Numbered from the stretch's first letter, positions 7,709 to 17,244 are shown. The stretch is DNA of 64,000 nucleotides from an uncultured Bacteroidota bacterium (GCA_903824665.1 CAIJXT010000033.1:1-64000), one strand, 5' to 3'. Program-made: numbers and translations. Notes: generated from the sequence alone by a model not told the origin.

Positions 7709-9466
7709 ATGCGTATTTCATCAATGGCTTTAGCGATATCCCTGCTACTGATATCTTGTGGCAATAATGAGACCAAAACTGCAGTTGCAACTATGGACAA
7801 AGAATTTGACGGATACAAAGAACGGTTTGTAGCAGCGCTGTGGAAGGTGTATCCTGGATGGGCGAGTACGGCTGGCTATCATGCCTATGACAGTGTGCTG
7901 GTGGTGCCCGATGATGCGGACAGGCAGCGCCAGCTGGAATTCTGCAAGGTGCACCTGGACTCGCTGAAGGGCTACGACAGGGATAAGCTGAGTGACAACA
8001 ACAAGACGGACCACATGATGATGCAGAACCAGCTGGAATCGACGGTGTGGGGGATCAACGAATTCAGGGCACACGAATGGAACCCGGCACAGTACAATGT
8101 ATCGGAGGGAATGGCGGAGCTACTGAATGGCACTTACGACTCGCTGGACACACGCCTGAACAGCCTGTACCTGAAAATGCAAAACATACCGGCCTACTAC
8201 GAGGCAGCCAAAAAGAATATAAAAACACCTACTGCAGAACACCGGCAACTAGCTATAGACCAGAACCTGGGCGGGACATCGGTACTGGAGAAAGACCTAC
8301 AGGATGCACTGACAAAGTCGCACCTGGATGATGCCAAAAAACAAGCCATAACTGCGCGGGCTGCAACTGCGGTAGCGGCCATGAAAGACTACGCTCAATG
8401 GCTGAAGGAGATGAAGGTGGACACACCCAGAAGCTTCAGGATAGGCAAGGAGCTGTACACAAAGAAGTTTGGGTATGATATACAGTCGGGCTACACAGCA
8501 GAACAGGTGTACGAAAAGGCGCTGGCCCACAAAAAGGAACTGCATATCAAAATGGCTGTGCTAGCCGGTAAACTGTGGTCCAAATATATGGGCACTGGTG
8601 CCAAGCCTGCGGACACGATGCAACTGATACGGCAGGTGATAGACAAGATATCGCTGAAGCATACGCATCCGGACAGTTTTCAGACAACGATAGAAAAACA
8701 GATACCGGAGCTAACGGCTTTTGTGAAGGCGAAAAACCTGATCTATCTGGACCCGTCGAAACCACTGGTGGTGCGCAAAGAACCCGCCTACATGGCGGGC
8801 GTAGCGGGTGCATCGATAAGTGCGCCGGGCCCATACGACAAAGGCGGAAACACCTACTACAATGTGGGCAGCCTGGCGGCGTATACGCCTGAAGCTGCGG
8901 AGAGTTTTCTGCGTGAGTATAACTACTACACACTGCAGATACTGAATATACACGAGGCCATACCGGGGCACTATGCACAACTGGTGTATAGCAACCAGTC
9001 GCCAAGCATTGTCAAAGCGATATTTGGGAATGGTGCTATGGTAGAAGGATGGGCGGTATATACCGAATTAATGATGCTGGAGAATGGGTATGGTAATAAT
9101 GAAGATGAGCTATGGCTGATGTACTACAAATGGAACCTGCGCAGTACGTGCAACACGATACTGGACTATGATGTGCATGTAAACAATATGGACAAAGAAG
9201 CTGCGATGAACCTGCTGGTGAACGAGGCCTTTCAGCAAAAGGCTGAGGCTGAGGGCAAGTGGCGTAGGGTAACCTTGTCGCAGGTGCAACTGTGCTCTTA
9301 CTTCACGGGATATACTGAGATTTATGATTTCAGAGAGGCACTGAAGGCGAAGATGGGAGCCAAATTTGACCTGAAAGCCTTTCATGAAAAACTGCTGAGC
9401 TATGGCAGCGCACCGGTAAAGAACATACGTGAAATGATGGAGCAAGAAATGGCCGGTAAAAAGTAA
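7709..9466 (+). CDS. DUF885-family zinc metallopeptidase-like lipoprotein
   Basis: The product is 585 residues, typical for DUF885. It opens with a lipoprotein signal (MALAISLLLISCGNN, lipobox cysteine near residue 17). The diagnostic motif is HEAIPGH, with His415 as first zinc ligand, followed about 30 residues later by MVEGWAVYTE, which supplies the further acidic ligand. A long helical N-terminal half precedes them. The family is related to gluzincin carboxypeptidases; the substrate is not known and a peptidase role is inferred from the motif. Likely a lipid-anchored periplasmic or outer-membrane enzyme. It is monocistronic and converges with the VIT1 gene. A second metallopeptidase lipoprotein (M2 type) lies at 14425-16251. 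Confidence 0.9.
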   Translation: MRISSMALAISLLLISCGNNETKTAVATMDKEFDGYKERFVAALWKVYPGWASTAGYHAYDSVLVVPDDADRQRQLEFCKVHLDSLKGYDRDKLSDNNKTDHMMMQNQLESTVWGINEFRAHEWNPAQYNVSEGMAELLNGTYDSLDTRLNSLYLKMQNIPAYYEAAKKNIKTPTAEHRQLAIDQNLGGTSVLEKDLQDALTKSHLDDAKKQAITARAATAVAAMKDYAQWLKEMKVDTPRSFRIGKELYTKKFGYDIQSGYTAEQVYEKALAHKKELHIKMAVLAGKLWSKYMGTGAKPADTMQLIRQVIDKISLKHTHPDSFQTTIEKQIPELTAFVKAKNLIYLDPSKPLVVRKEPAYMAGVAGASISAPGPYDKGGNTYYNVGSLAAYTPEAAESFLREYNYYTLQILNIHEAIPGHYAQLVYSNQSPSIVKAIFGNGAMVEGWAVYTELMMLENGYGNNEDELWLMYYKWNLRSTCNTILDYDVHVNNMDKEAAMNLLVNEAFQQKAEAEGKWRRVTLSQVQLCSYFTGYTEIYDFREALKAKMGAKFDLKAFHEKLLSYGSAPVKNIREMMEQEMAGKK

Positions 9467-9537
9467 GGTAATTGTAGTGCGTGACGCAAGGCACCCAATG
9501 CGGATAAATATGCTATTCTGAGCGGTTATGCCCGTGC

Positions 9538-10635
9538 CTAGCCTGCGAGTGAAACACCTATAAGCTTGCCGATACCAAATGTAATGGCGGCGGCAAAGAG
9601 CCCAAAAACTACCTGTCTGAAACCTGAGAACCAGATGCTCTTTCCGGTAAACAATGTTATGGCTGAGCCAATAAGGAACAGGCCGGCGGCACTACATAAG
9701 ACACTAATGACGATAGCTTGTGTACCACTGGTAAAAAAGAAAGGCAATACGGGTATGACGGCGCCTATGGCAAAGAGTATAAAAGAATAAATGGCTGCTT
9801 CCATAGCTGATCCTTTGAGCTCTTCGGGGTTGATCCCCAGTTCTTCCCTCACTAGTACCTGATGGGCATGAGTGGTATCAAGCATTATTTCGGCAGCGAT
9901 GCTGCGAGCCTGCCCTTCGGGTATTCCCTTGGCCATATAAATAAGTGCCAGTTCGCGCTCCTCGCCCTCGGGGTTGGTTTCAATTTCATCTTTCTCCAGC
10001 TGCATTTGGTTTTCGTAGAGCTCCTGCGAGCTTTTGACAGATATCCACTCGCCGAGCGCCATAGACAATGCGCCGGCAAGAAGGCCTGCCACACCTGCTA
10101 ACAATACACCACTCTGCCCGGCGGTAGCCCCAGCAATACCCATGACCAGACTAAAATTGGACACCAGACCGTCGTTGCCGCCCAAGACTGCTGCCCGAAG
10201 CGCATTGCCGCCGACGGACCTGTGCCTGCTTTCGAACTTTGCCAAATTGGTGCCGGTAACTTTCGATTCTTTATCGAGTAGCGAACGCAGTATTTTTACG
10301 TGGTTGGTTTCGGCACCGGTGATGCTACGGCCGTTTTGTTTCTTAGCATTGATCAGTGCATTGGAAATACTTTTTTCGGTGTCCATGAGCACGCCCAGCA
10401 CGTAGTCATATCCAAACACTTTGCCAATGCGGTCGAGCGTTCGCGCCCTGAATGAGGGGGATGGCAGCACGAGGGACCCAGCATTCAACTTTTTCAGAAA
10501 AGCCTCAGCATGACCTTTTTCAATATCGCTCATCTGTCTGAATACATTGGCGATGGTTATATCTTCCTCCACTTCGGCCAAGCGGCTGTACAGAAAGCTG
10601 GCATCTACTTCGGTCTGGAGGTTTTTGTTGTTCAA
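9538..10635 (-). CDS. Ferritin-like/VIT1 fusion iron transporter (MbfA-like)
   Basis: Residues 1-140 form a ferritin-like helical bundle with likely metal ligands in TEVDASFLY, EVEEDI and the ExxH motif EKGHAEA. Residues 145-365 form a VIT1/CCC1 domain: GGNDGLVSNFSLVMG, LAGALSMALGEWISVKSSQELYE and at least four membrane helices. Similar fusions (membrane-bound ferritin A) export iron and protect against oxidative stress in alphaproteobacteria. The expected role is inner-membrane efflux of Fe(II) or Mn(II). The only in-frame start ahead of helix 1 is TTG at 10635; a stop lies five codons further upstream. No iron-regulator site is evident. The family is clear; the metal is inferred. Confidence 0.88.
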   Translation of the reverse strand: MNNKNLQTEVDASFLYSRLAEVEEDITIANVFRQMSDIEKGHAEAFLKKLNAGSLVLPSPSFRARTLDRIGKVFGYDYVLGVLMDTEKSISNALINAKKQNGRSITGAETNHVKILRSLLDKESKVTGTNLAKFESRHRSVGGNALRAAVLGGNDGLVSNFSLVMGIAGATAGQSGVLLAGVAGLLAGALSMALGEWISVKSSQELYENQMQLEKDEIETNPEGEERELALIYMAKGIPEGQARSIAAEIMLDTTHAHQVLVREELGINPEELKGSAMEAAIYSFILFAIGAVIPVLPFFFTSGTQAIVISVLCSAAGLFLIGSAITLFTGKSIWFSGFRQVVFGLFAAAITFGIGKLIGVSLAG

Positions 10636-10933
10636 GGTCTGGCGCTTTTATTATATAAAGTTACAGCTTATTCGCGGGAGGTGTGGCAGGAATAGCAACA
10701 AGGGACATCGATCCGTGATAGGGTATCTCGGTGTGCGTATTTCCGGAACAAACTGAACAGCATTGGTAAGCTAATACACTTTGCAGAGCGCACATGCCGG
10801 CAGATTCTTCTGGCAGCTATCAATGATCGCTGCATCTCTGAAGATCAGCGTCTATACGCAGCCTGGGCTTGAAAAGTGCAAGTGTTGTTCGAAAAAACGC
10901 CGAAAAACATTGGCATTGTATTCATCTGCTCTG

Positions 10934-12004
10934 CTAATTTTTCAGCAACGTACCAGTATACCTATACTGCCCTTCATCATCCTTTACGGTGACTATGTAT
11001 ACACCTGGCGCTAACCCAACCAACGATTTTGTAAACACATTCTTACCTGCTTTCAGTGCCACCTCGTCCTGCAACATACTGCGTCCAGTAAGGTCTGTAA
11101 GCTGCAGCACTACGTTTTGATTGGTTGCGACGTCTATTGCCATGCTGAAATTATGGTTTGCAGGATTGGGGAATAATTGTACTGCACTTTTACTCAGCGC
11201 TGTGGTGGGCGCTGAACTTGTACCCAACAAGTAGGTGATGCTTTTCTCCATAAATTCCACCCTGTTAACAAAAGTATCTATCAACGCCGGGTCGAACAAT
11301 GTACTCATCACGTTGACGCCTCCAGACTTATTGTGAAACATACTTTTACGGCCAGAAAGTGCATATGTGGTGGGACCCATTTTATAGATGTCTTTTGTAG
11401 TAGCCAATGGCGTGCAGCCATCGGCATACCATAGTGTTGCAAACCGCCATTTGAGTGTTGCAGGGAAGAGTGTAGAAGCAGTAGTGGAACGCTCCATTTG
11501 CGGACAACCTGTGCTGGCATCATCAGTGTAAGACTGTACGTCGTAAGAGGTAAGCCCCATGTAGTCTTTGGCAAAGTCGCCGGTTGCAAACACAGCTCCA
11601 GTGCTGTACTTCTGGTATAACATGTCCTGGGCAATGATCCACAATGGCCCGCCACCCGCCAGGTATGCTTCCAACTCACTGTTGCCCGAGGTAGAGGATG
11701 GATCCCATATTTTCAGGCCCACGCCATCTGTAGAGCAATACCATATCACCAGATCGAAGGTATTCATAAACAAAGCCGATGGTGTAGCACCTCCGGAATC
11801 CGGTATGCTCCAATGGTGAAACCCACTGTAAGCTGTATGGCTGAGGTCGCTGGCTATGGTATCTGTATTATAGGTAATGTTGTCATTGTCATTTACAAAA
11901 AGTATCTGCTGCCCAAAAGATGTGGTGCCCAAAAACACGATAAACAGCAATAACAACAGAGAACGTTTGCCAGTGTATATGCCGCCTGAAAAAAGCTTTC
12001 TCAT
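10934..12004 (-). CDS. Secreted protein with T9SS type A sorting domain
   Basis: The product is 356 residues. It has a signal peptide (KRSLLLLLFIVFLGTTSFGQ) and a C-terminal T9SS domain beginning VQLFPNPANHNF and ending YTGTLLKN. The central part opens QILFVNDNDN and contains FDLVIWYCSTDG, an aspartate-rich stretch and AYLAGGGPLWIIAQDMLY. This resembles glutamine-amidotransferase-like or peptidase-associated T9SS modules that begin LFVDDD. I cannot assign a catalytic function. It is likely displayed on the surface or released. The gene is monocistronic, with an ATG at 12004. Confidence 0.85.
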   Translation of the reverse strand: MRKLFSGGIYTGKRSLLLLLFIVFLGTTSFGQQILFVNDNDNITYNTDTIASDLSHTAYSGFHHWSIPDSGGATPSALFMNTFDLVIWYCSTDGVGLKIWDPSSTSGNSELEAYLAGGGPLWIIAQDMLYQKYSTGAVFATGDFAKDYMGLTSYDVQSYTDDASTGCPQMERSTTASTLFPATLKWRFATLWYADGCTPLATTKDIYKMGPTTYALSGRKSMFHNKSGGVNVMSTLFDPALIDTFVNRVEFMEKSITYLLGTSSAPTTALSKSAVQLFPNPANHNFSMAIDVATNQNVVLQLTDLTGRSMLQDEVALKAGKNVFTKSLVGLAPGVYIVTVKDDEGQYRYTGTLLKN

Positions 12005-12224
12005 TTTCTATACATTTTAGTGAATGAATATACTCACCAAAATAATACTTTAAATTAAGACGACACAACATATAGGGTGTGGCGAATTAAAATGCGGTGC
12101 CGGGAACGAATAGGAATTTAGAACCCGTTGAAAAATACCCTAAGCTGCCAGTGGGCAATTTGGTTGGTGAGCAGGCGATGCTTAATATTGGTGTAGAAAT
12201 AACAACCAACCAAAACACTACTAT

Positions 12225-12704
12225 ATGACACGTATCCTGATGAGCAGCCTGCTGCTGTGTGCCCTGTTTGCTGCGGTAACGGGCTTTGGCCAGACCCAAA
12301 AAGAGAAAGATGACAAAATACTTACTGAGTATTTTGCAAAGAACAAGATAAAGGCCACTAAAACACCATCGGGGCTGTATTATGTGATTACCAAGAAGGG
12401 AACAGGTGCCAATGCTAAACCGGGCCAAACAGTGTCGATGAAGTATCTGGGTACGTTTCTGGACGGGCGCCGCTTTGATGGCAATATGGATGAAAATTAT
12501 GAGGCCAAGGGCAGCCCATACAACTTTATACTGGGACAAGGCCAGGTGATACAGGGCTGGGACGAGGGTGTGCAATACTTTAGCGCAGGCAGCAGAGGTG
12601 TTATGTATCTGCCTTCGGCACTGGGCTATGGCCCGTCTGGTATGGGGCCGATACCACCCAACACGGTACTGGTGTTCAAGGTTGAGGCAGTAGCTATACG
12701 GTAG
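12225..12704 (+). CDS. FKBP-type peptidyl-prolyl cis-trans isomerase, exported
   Basis: The product is 159 residues. A signal peptide (SSLLLCALFAAVTGFGQ) is followed by a short charged linker and one FKBP domain (about residues 50-159). Hallmarks are VSMKYLGTFLDGRRFD, FILGQGQVIQGWDEGV, LPSALGYG and IPPNTVLVFKVE, which supply the usual hydrophobic active-site residues. It should catalyse proline isomerisation during folding of periplasmic or outer-membrane proteins. Its 3' end overlaps the 3' end of the oppositely oriented membrane-protein gene by 11 bases. No lipobox is visible, so it is probably soluble in the periplasm. Confidence 0.93.
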   Translation: MTRILMSSLLLCALFAAVTGFGQTQKEKDDKILTEYFAKNKIKATKTPSGLYYVITKKGTGANAKPGQTVSMKYLGTFLDGRRFDGNMDENYEAKGSPYNFILGQGQVIQGWDEGVQYFSAGSRGVMYLPSALGYGPSGMGPIPPNTVLVFKVEAVAIR

Positions 12705-13323
12705 CTTTGCCAGTTGCCCTCACTTTGCGCGACCAATAAACGATTATCGGTACGAGCACTGCTGTAGGGAGCAGCCACGGCAGCCATGCCGGGCTTGCAT
12801 TCCTTACATTGACGACTACAAAAGCGGTGGTGGTAGCTATAAACGCCCCCACCATCATGGCTATGTGCCGCAGGAGCCACTGCTTTTTGTTGACGGCAAT
12901 GTTGCGGGCGGTCTTTGCAAACAAAACCACCTCGGAATATACCTGACCGGCACTGAGCAGACCAAAAACCACGAGCACTATATTGAGCGTAGCTACCATG
13001 TATATGCTGTTGACTGCAGCAAGAAGTAGCACTGCCCAGTCGGCGGGTGAAGGCTTGAGTGTTTTATTCTTCACAGAGCGGTAGCCACTGTAGTTCTGAA
13101 AAAATGCGAACACGCCGATGGTGAGCAAAAAATCATTGACTTTGATGCCGGCAATAGTAACCGCAGTGGCGGATACGCCCATCATGCTGTAGAAGAACAC
13201 CTTGCCGGCACCCTTGTGCCAGCGGCTACCTTTGCGGGCTATAAGGGCCACGATGCCCGCGAGCAGGGCTGTGAAACCACTGACTATATGCAGTATAAGT
13301 GTCACCTTCAGGAATTGTTCCAT
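12694..13323 (-). CDS. Multi-pass membrane protein (DUF2306-like)
   Basis: From the ATG at 13323 the product is 209 residues with about six membrane helices: LKVTLILHIVSGFTALLAG, VFFYSMMGVSATAVTIAG, LTIGVFAFFQNYSG, AVLLLAAVNSIYMVATL, IAMMVGAFIATTTAFVVV and LPTAVLVPIIVYW. The pattern of a conserved histidine in helix 1 (LILHIVSG) followed by RWHKGAGKVFF suggests a DUF2306-like or cytochrome b561-like integral membrane family in which histidines could bind haem. That is a weak inference. An in-frame ATG at 13362 would add 13 residues. The gene overlaps the 3' end of the FKBP gene by 11 bases in convergent orientation. Confidence 0.78.
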   Translation of the reverse strand: MEQFLKVTLILHIVSGFTALLAGIVALIARKGSRWHKGAGKVFFYSMMGVSATAVTIAGIKVNDFLLTIGVFAFFQNYSGYRSVKNKTLKPSPADWAVLLLAAVNSIYMVATLNIVLVVFGLLSAGQVYSEVVLFAKTARNIAVNKKQWLLRHIAMMVGAFIATTTAFVVVNVRNASPAWLPWLLPTAVLVPIIVYWSRKVRATGKATV

Positions 13324-13442
13324 ATCGTTTGAAAGTTTTGGTACTGCAAATATGCTATGCACACAGGCGTGAAAACAAATGCTTTGGTCTATACAGCAGG
13401 GTAAGGGACGAATGGCAAGCTATCTGTGGTGGCCGGGAATGA

Positions 13443-14369
13443 TCAGGGAGCAGCGGCAAGGCGGTCTTTGACCTCCTGATTGTTTTGCCTTGACACGGGA
13501 ATGGGTTCGGCAATATCGGATAGCGTGAGTTTGTAGCCCTGCGCATTGCCTGAAACATGTGTGACTTTGCTGAGGTTGACAATATAGCTTTTGTGGCAAC
13601 GGTATAGCTGCGGGTAGGGTTCAAAAACAGATTCGAGCCGGCGAAGGGTGCCCCGCAGCAGTTTTTTGGTAATCTTGCCGCCCTGCAGGTAGTATACCTC
13701 GATATAATTGTCGGATGAGCGGACAAAGCAGAGATCAGAAAGGTCGAGCTCCAGATTTTCGCCTGCAGTGTCTGATGGAATAGTGATGATGGACGATACT
13801 GGTGAAGCAACCGGCTCATGATGTGTGTGGCGTATCTGCTCATTGATCTCTTCAGATTTTTTCTCGTACCGGCGTTGAAGGATGGCCTGCTTCAGCAATA
13901 CGGATACTGTGACAGGGAAGATACCGACCAAAATAGTATACAACTGAAAGTAAAAAACGCTGGACCAGGTGAGCGATGCAAGTCCTGCGCCAATCGTGAC
14001 CGCGGTATTGGCGATACCGATAATCAGTACATTGAGCATGGTCCAGGTGAGCTCCCTGCCAATGGTCCATCGGTCCTCGTTGAAGAACCGGGGCAACAAG
14101 GGTAGTAGCAGCACATTGAGCAGTACCATGACAAGCGCGGTGGTGATGCCATAAGCAGTACTGAGCACTAAGATACCAGAGGGAGTATCGGCCAGATGGA
14201 AGGGTTGAAAGATGAGCAGGAACAGGAATACAAACAAACCATACCACAGGCACATACGCCACCGGTGTGCGGGTGCGGATTGTAAAGCCAGTGGCTTGCT
14301 GAGTATGGAGTTAAATAACAATGTGCCTGATTTTTGACTGACTGCCAACAAAGATAGCAATCGGGACAA
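13443..14369 (-). CDS. Membrane-anchored LytTR-domain transcriptional regulator
   Basis: The product is up to 308 residues. Residues 40-170 hold four membrane helices (CLWYGLFVFLFLLIFQPF onwards). Residues 200-308 form a LytTR DNA-binding domain: DLCFVRSSDNYIEVYY, LRRLESVF, LYRCHKSYIVNLSKV and IPVSRQNNQEVKD. LytTR domains bind direct repeats upstream of target genes. There is no receiver or kinase domain, so sensing must be by the membrane part or an unseen partner. The start is uncertain: 14369 is TTG, with a stop codon upstream; another TTG at 14321 is possible. Targets are unknown. The M2 peptidase gene lies upstream in the same direction, 55 bases away. Confidence 0.85.
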   Translation of the reverse strand: MSRLLSLLAVSQKSGTLLFNSILSKPLALQSAPAHRWRMCLWYGLFVFLFLLIFQPFHLADTPSGILVLSTAYGITTALVMVLLNVLLLPLLPRFFNEDRWTIGRELTWTMLNVLIIGIANTAVTIGAGLASLTWSSVFYFQLYTILVGIFPVTVSVLLKQAILQRRYEKKSEEINEQIRHTHHEPVASPVSSIITIPSDTAGENLELDLSDLCFVRSSDNYIEVYYLQGGKITKKLLRGTLRRLESVFEPYPQLYRCHKSYIVNLSKVTHVSGNAQGYKLTLSDIAEPIPVSRQNNQEVKDRLAAAP

Positions 14370-14424
14370 AAGGCAAGCACATTGCTGTCGATCTACAGAT
14401 TATGAGATACTGCAGGGCGGGGTG

Positions 14425-16251
14425 TTACTGCATTTTTTCGGACAGCGTATATTTTCTGCCCTTGTTTTGCTCCTGCAGCCAGCTGACGAGGGGTTGAAAG
14501 TATTCGAGCATTGCTTTTGCGTTAAGCTCCTCTCCTGTAGACTCCTTAAGTACTACGCGCCAATCTTTGGAAGCACCGGGGTAGGTGATCTTGCGAATGA
14601 AGTCGCCGATAGCGGTCTGGCCGTAGTAATTGGTGGCTCGGGGGTCCTGCTTCAGTATAGTTTTGGCGATGTGGTTGTGTAACTGATACAGTAATACGTA
14701 AGACAGTGCATAGTCGTAGTATTGAGCGGGGTCGTCGTTGATATGGGTTTTGGTGGCCGCATCGCAGTAGTTTTCGCCACGCTCTGATGGTGGTACAATG
14801 CCCTGGTACTTCCTGGCCAACTCCCACCATTTTTTGTTGAACTGGTCTGCAGGCAGGCTGTCTACATACATGGCTTTTTCGAAATTGCTCATGGTGCCAG
14901 ATGCGAAGAAGATAAACACAACCGAATTGAGTGCTTCTTTGAGCAGCGACTGCGTTTCGTTGGTTTGCGCATTGGCAGGTATGAGGCCACGACCCACCAG
15001 GTAGGGTTTCTGCATGGCTGCAAGGCCCATCATGGTGCCGATGGCCTCGTGATAGGCACGGTTGGCACCTTTGCGCAGCAGTGGCGGCACATCGTTGTTA
15101 GTGTAGGTGTTGTAGTAGTAAATATGGCCCAGCTCGTGGTTGGCGGTTTCGAACCACTCTGAATTGGGCTCTACACTCATGAGGCTGCGCACGTCGTTGG
15201 CGAGATCCATGTGCCATGCAGAGGCGTGATTGTTCTTCTTCACCGCAGAGTCGGCAGGGTATGGATACAGACTGGATTTGTCCCAGAAGGTTTGCGGCAG
15301 AGCGGGGAAGCCTATGCTGGTGTAGAGCTTTTCACCTTCGCGGACGATCCACTCGGCAGATTTTGTACCCAGTACGCTATCGAGGTTGATGCCCTTAACA
15401 TCTACGACTGCGCTCCAGTCCTGTCCCCAGCGGTTGGGCAGCCAGTGCGCGGGCAGATAGTCTGGTACGGCGCTGACCTTGTACCGTGCAGCAAGCTCGT
15501 ACCGCATCCAGGTATGCAGCTCGCGGTACAGTGGATACAGCTCCTTTATAAGGCGGTCCATGGTCTGCATCATTTCGTCGGACGACATGTTGTATTCGCT
15601 GACCTGGTAAGTGAAGTAGTCGTGATAGCCGAGCGCCTGAACGGTCTGATTGCGATAGTTGCGGAGGTTGAGCAGGCCACCCTTCAAAGTAGGCCCAACC
15701 GCTTTGCTGGCCTCCCATGCGGCGAGGCGTTTGGCGGGGTTGGTTTCTTTTTTCAGTATGGCATCCAGATCGTTTGTACTTACCTTTTTGCCACCGAGCA
15801 GGTATTGGAAACCATACAATAGTTTGGTCTGGTCGTTCTCTGCCCTGATACGCTGCTTTACGAGATCGGCAACGGTCTGGGGATTGTTGGCGGCGGCATA
15901 CAATATCTGTTCGAGCTGGCGTACCTGCAACTCTGTGAGCTTGTCTTTCTGCTCCATAAATTTGCGTGCCTGCTCAATATTTTCTTTGCTGCCTGTGAAT
16001 ACGGCCATGGCCTCATCGGCCTCCCGTGCGGCTATAGTTTTGCTGGAATCACCTTCCTTTATCTCGAGGTTGGCCGCCCACTGCGCATCGCTGGATCGCG
16101 AATAAAACTGTACATATCGGCTTGCATACCCGTCAATGAATTGTTGGGCTGCGGTTTGCTCCGCGCTTGTAGCTGCCTTTTGTTCTGTGGCGTCGCCACA
16201 CGACACCGCCAGACAGGCTGTTAGTATTAGTGCTGCAAATGTGTGCTTCAT
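14425..16251 (-). CDS. M2-family (ACE-like) zinc metallopeptidase lipoprotein
   Basis: The product is 608 residues. A lipoprotein signal (FAALILTACLAVSCGD) ends in a lipobox cysteine. The zinc site is HELGH (His372, Glu373, His376), and the third ligand lies in AYHEAIGTMMG about 25 residues later, the arrangement of peptidase family M2 (angiotensin-converting enzyme-like dipeptidyl carboxypeptidases). Other family marks are YFTYQVSEYNM, LPAHWLPNRWGQDW and WWELARKYQG. It should cleave dipeptides from peptide C-termini in the periplasm or at the outer membrane. It begins with ATG at 16251. The LytTR regulator follows downstream on the same strand. Confidence 0.92.
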   Translation of the reverse strand: MKHTFAALILTACLAVSCGDATEQKAATSAEQTAAQQFIDGYASRYVQFYSRSSDAQWAANLEIKEGDSSKTIAAREADEAMAVFTGSKENIEQARKFMEQKDKLTELQVRQLEQILYAAANNPQTVADLVKQRIRAENDQTKLLYGFQYLLGGKKVSTNDLDAILKKETNPAKRLAAWEASKAVGPTLKGGLLNLRNYRNQTVQALGYHDYFTYQVSEYNMSSDEMMQTMDRLIKELYPLYRELHTWMRYELAARYKVSAVPDYLPAHWLPNRWGQDWSAVVDVKGINLDSVLGTKSAEWIVREGEKLYTSIGFPALPQTFWDKSSLYPYPADSAVKKNNHASAWHMDLANDVRSLMSVEPNSEWFETANHELGHIYYYNTYTNNDVPPLLRKGANRAYHEAIGTMMGLAAMQKPYLVGRGLIPANAQTNETQSLLKEALNSVVFIFFASGTMSNFEKAMYVDSLPADQFNKKWWELARKYQGIVPPSERGENYCDAATKTHINDDPAQYYDYALSYVLLYQLHNHIAKTILKQDPRATNYYGQTAIGDFIRKITYPGASKDWRVVLKESTGEELNAKAMLEYFQPLVSWLQEQNKGRKYTLSEKMQ

Positions 16252-16330
16252 ATGTATACGTTTATCGCTCTAAAGGAATGAATAAGTTATTAAAAAAATA
16301 TCCCGCATTTAAAGGGATAAATATACACCA

Positions 16331-17158
16331 CTATTTTCCGTTTAGTGCCACATGCTGCGACCGAACTGCTGCACCACGGAATGCAGATCCATGCAAATCG
16401 AAATCGGCAGGATCATCAGTTGTAAAATAACTCGTGTTTCCTCCCTTAGTGAGTATACTATCCATTTCGGGGTGCCGGACGAGGTAGCCGGCAAGGCTTG
16501 TTGCCACAATATCGCCCTGAGCTACTACGCGTATGCCGGCAGGCAGGTACTTGCGAATTTTGCTGAGTAATAGCGGATAATGAGTGCATGCGAGAAGAAT
16601 CGTATCGATTTCAGGAGCAGCCGTAAGCAGTGTATCAAGATCCTTTTTTACAAAAAAGTCAGCACCTTGCGATTGATACTCGCCGTTCTCTATAAGCGGC
16701 ACCCACATGGGGCAGGCATGCTGATGCACCTGCACATCAGGAAAAAAATGGTTGATTTCTATACGGTACGAATCTGAACCGACTGTGCCACGGGTACCCA
16801 GCACACCTACATGGCGGGATTGGGTATAGTTGCCAACAACTTCGGCTGTAGGGCGTATAACACCAAGCACCCGGTTAGCGGGAGCCAGTAGCGGAAGGTC
16901 GCGCTGCTGAATAGTGCGCAGTGCTTTTGCCGAAGCGGTATTGCAAGCCAGTATCACCAGCGGGCACCCCATGCTGAAAAACCATTCTACACATTCGAGG
17001 GTATATTGATGTACTGTATCGAATGACCGGCTGCCGTAGGGTGCGCGTGCATTGTCGCCGAGATACAGATAGTCGTACTGGGGCAGACGCTCTGCAATAG
17101 AGCGGAAGACGGTAAGACCGCCGTAGCCAGAATCGAATATACCAATGGGGCGGGACAC
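16331..17158 (-). CDS. murI: Glutamate racemase
   Basis: The product is 275 residues, normal for MurI. It interconverts L- and D-glutamate for peptidoglycan synthesis in the cytoplasm. Motifs are IGIFDSGYGGLTV near the N-terminus, YLGDNARAPYGSRS, and the two catalytic cysteines in ACNTAS (Cys72) and ACTHYPLL (Cys191). The start codon is GTG at 17158; a stop codon lies two codons further upstream in frame, so no longer form is possible. The C-terminal 40 residues (TSYFTTDDPADFDLHG) are ordinary for Bacteroidota members. It is not obviously in an operon: the T9SS cargo gene upstream ends with its own terminator. Confidence 0.97.
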   Translation of the reverse strand: MSRPIGIFDSGYGGLTVFRSIAERLPQYDYLYLGDNARAPYGSRSFDTVHQYTLECVEWFFSMGCPLVILACNTASAKALRTIQQRDLPLLAPANRVLGVIRPTAEVVGNYTQSRHVGVLGTRGTVGSDSYRIEINHFFPDVQVHQHACPMWVPLIENGEYQSQGADFFVKKDLDTLLTAAPEIDTILLACTHYPLLLSKIRKYLPAGIRVVAQGDIVATSLAGYLVRHPEMDSILTKGGNTSYFTTDDPADFDLHGSAFRGAAVRSQHVALNGK

Positions 17159-17215
17159 TATTTAAAATGCTGTCGAATGTGGGAAATGTAGTTGATGATG
17201 TTCTTGTTAATGAAA

Positions 17216-17244
17216 AAAGAGAGCGCCGTAGTGACGCTCTCTTT
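17216..17244 (-). terminator. Rho-independent terminator of the WDG-repeat T9SS gene
   Basis: AAAGAGAGCG at 17216-17225 pairs exactly with CGCTCTCTTT at 17235-17244 around a 9-nt loop. Read on the minus strand the stem runs straight into a T-tract (complement of the A-run at 17213-17218). It lies 22 bases past the stop codon of the gene at 17267-18556 and before murI. Confidence 0.8.
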
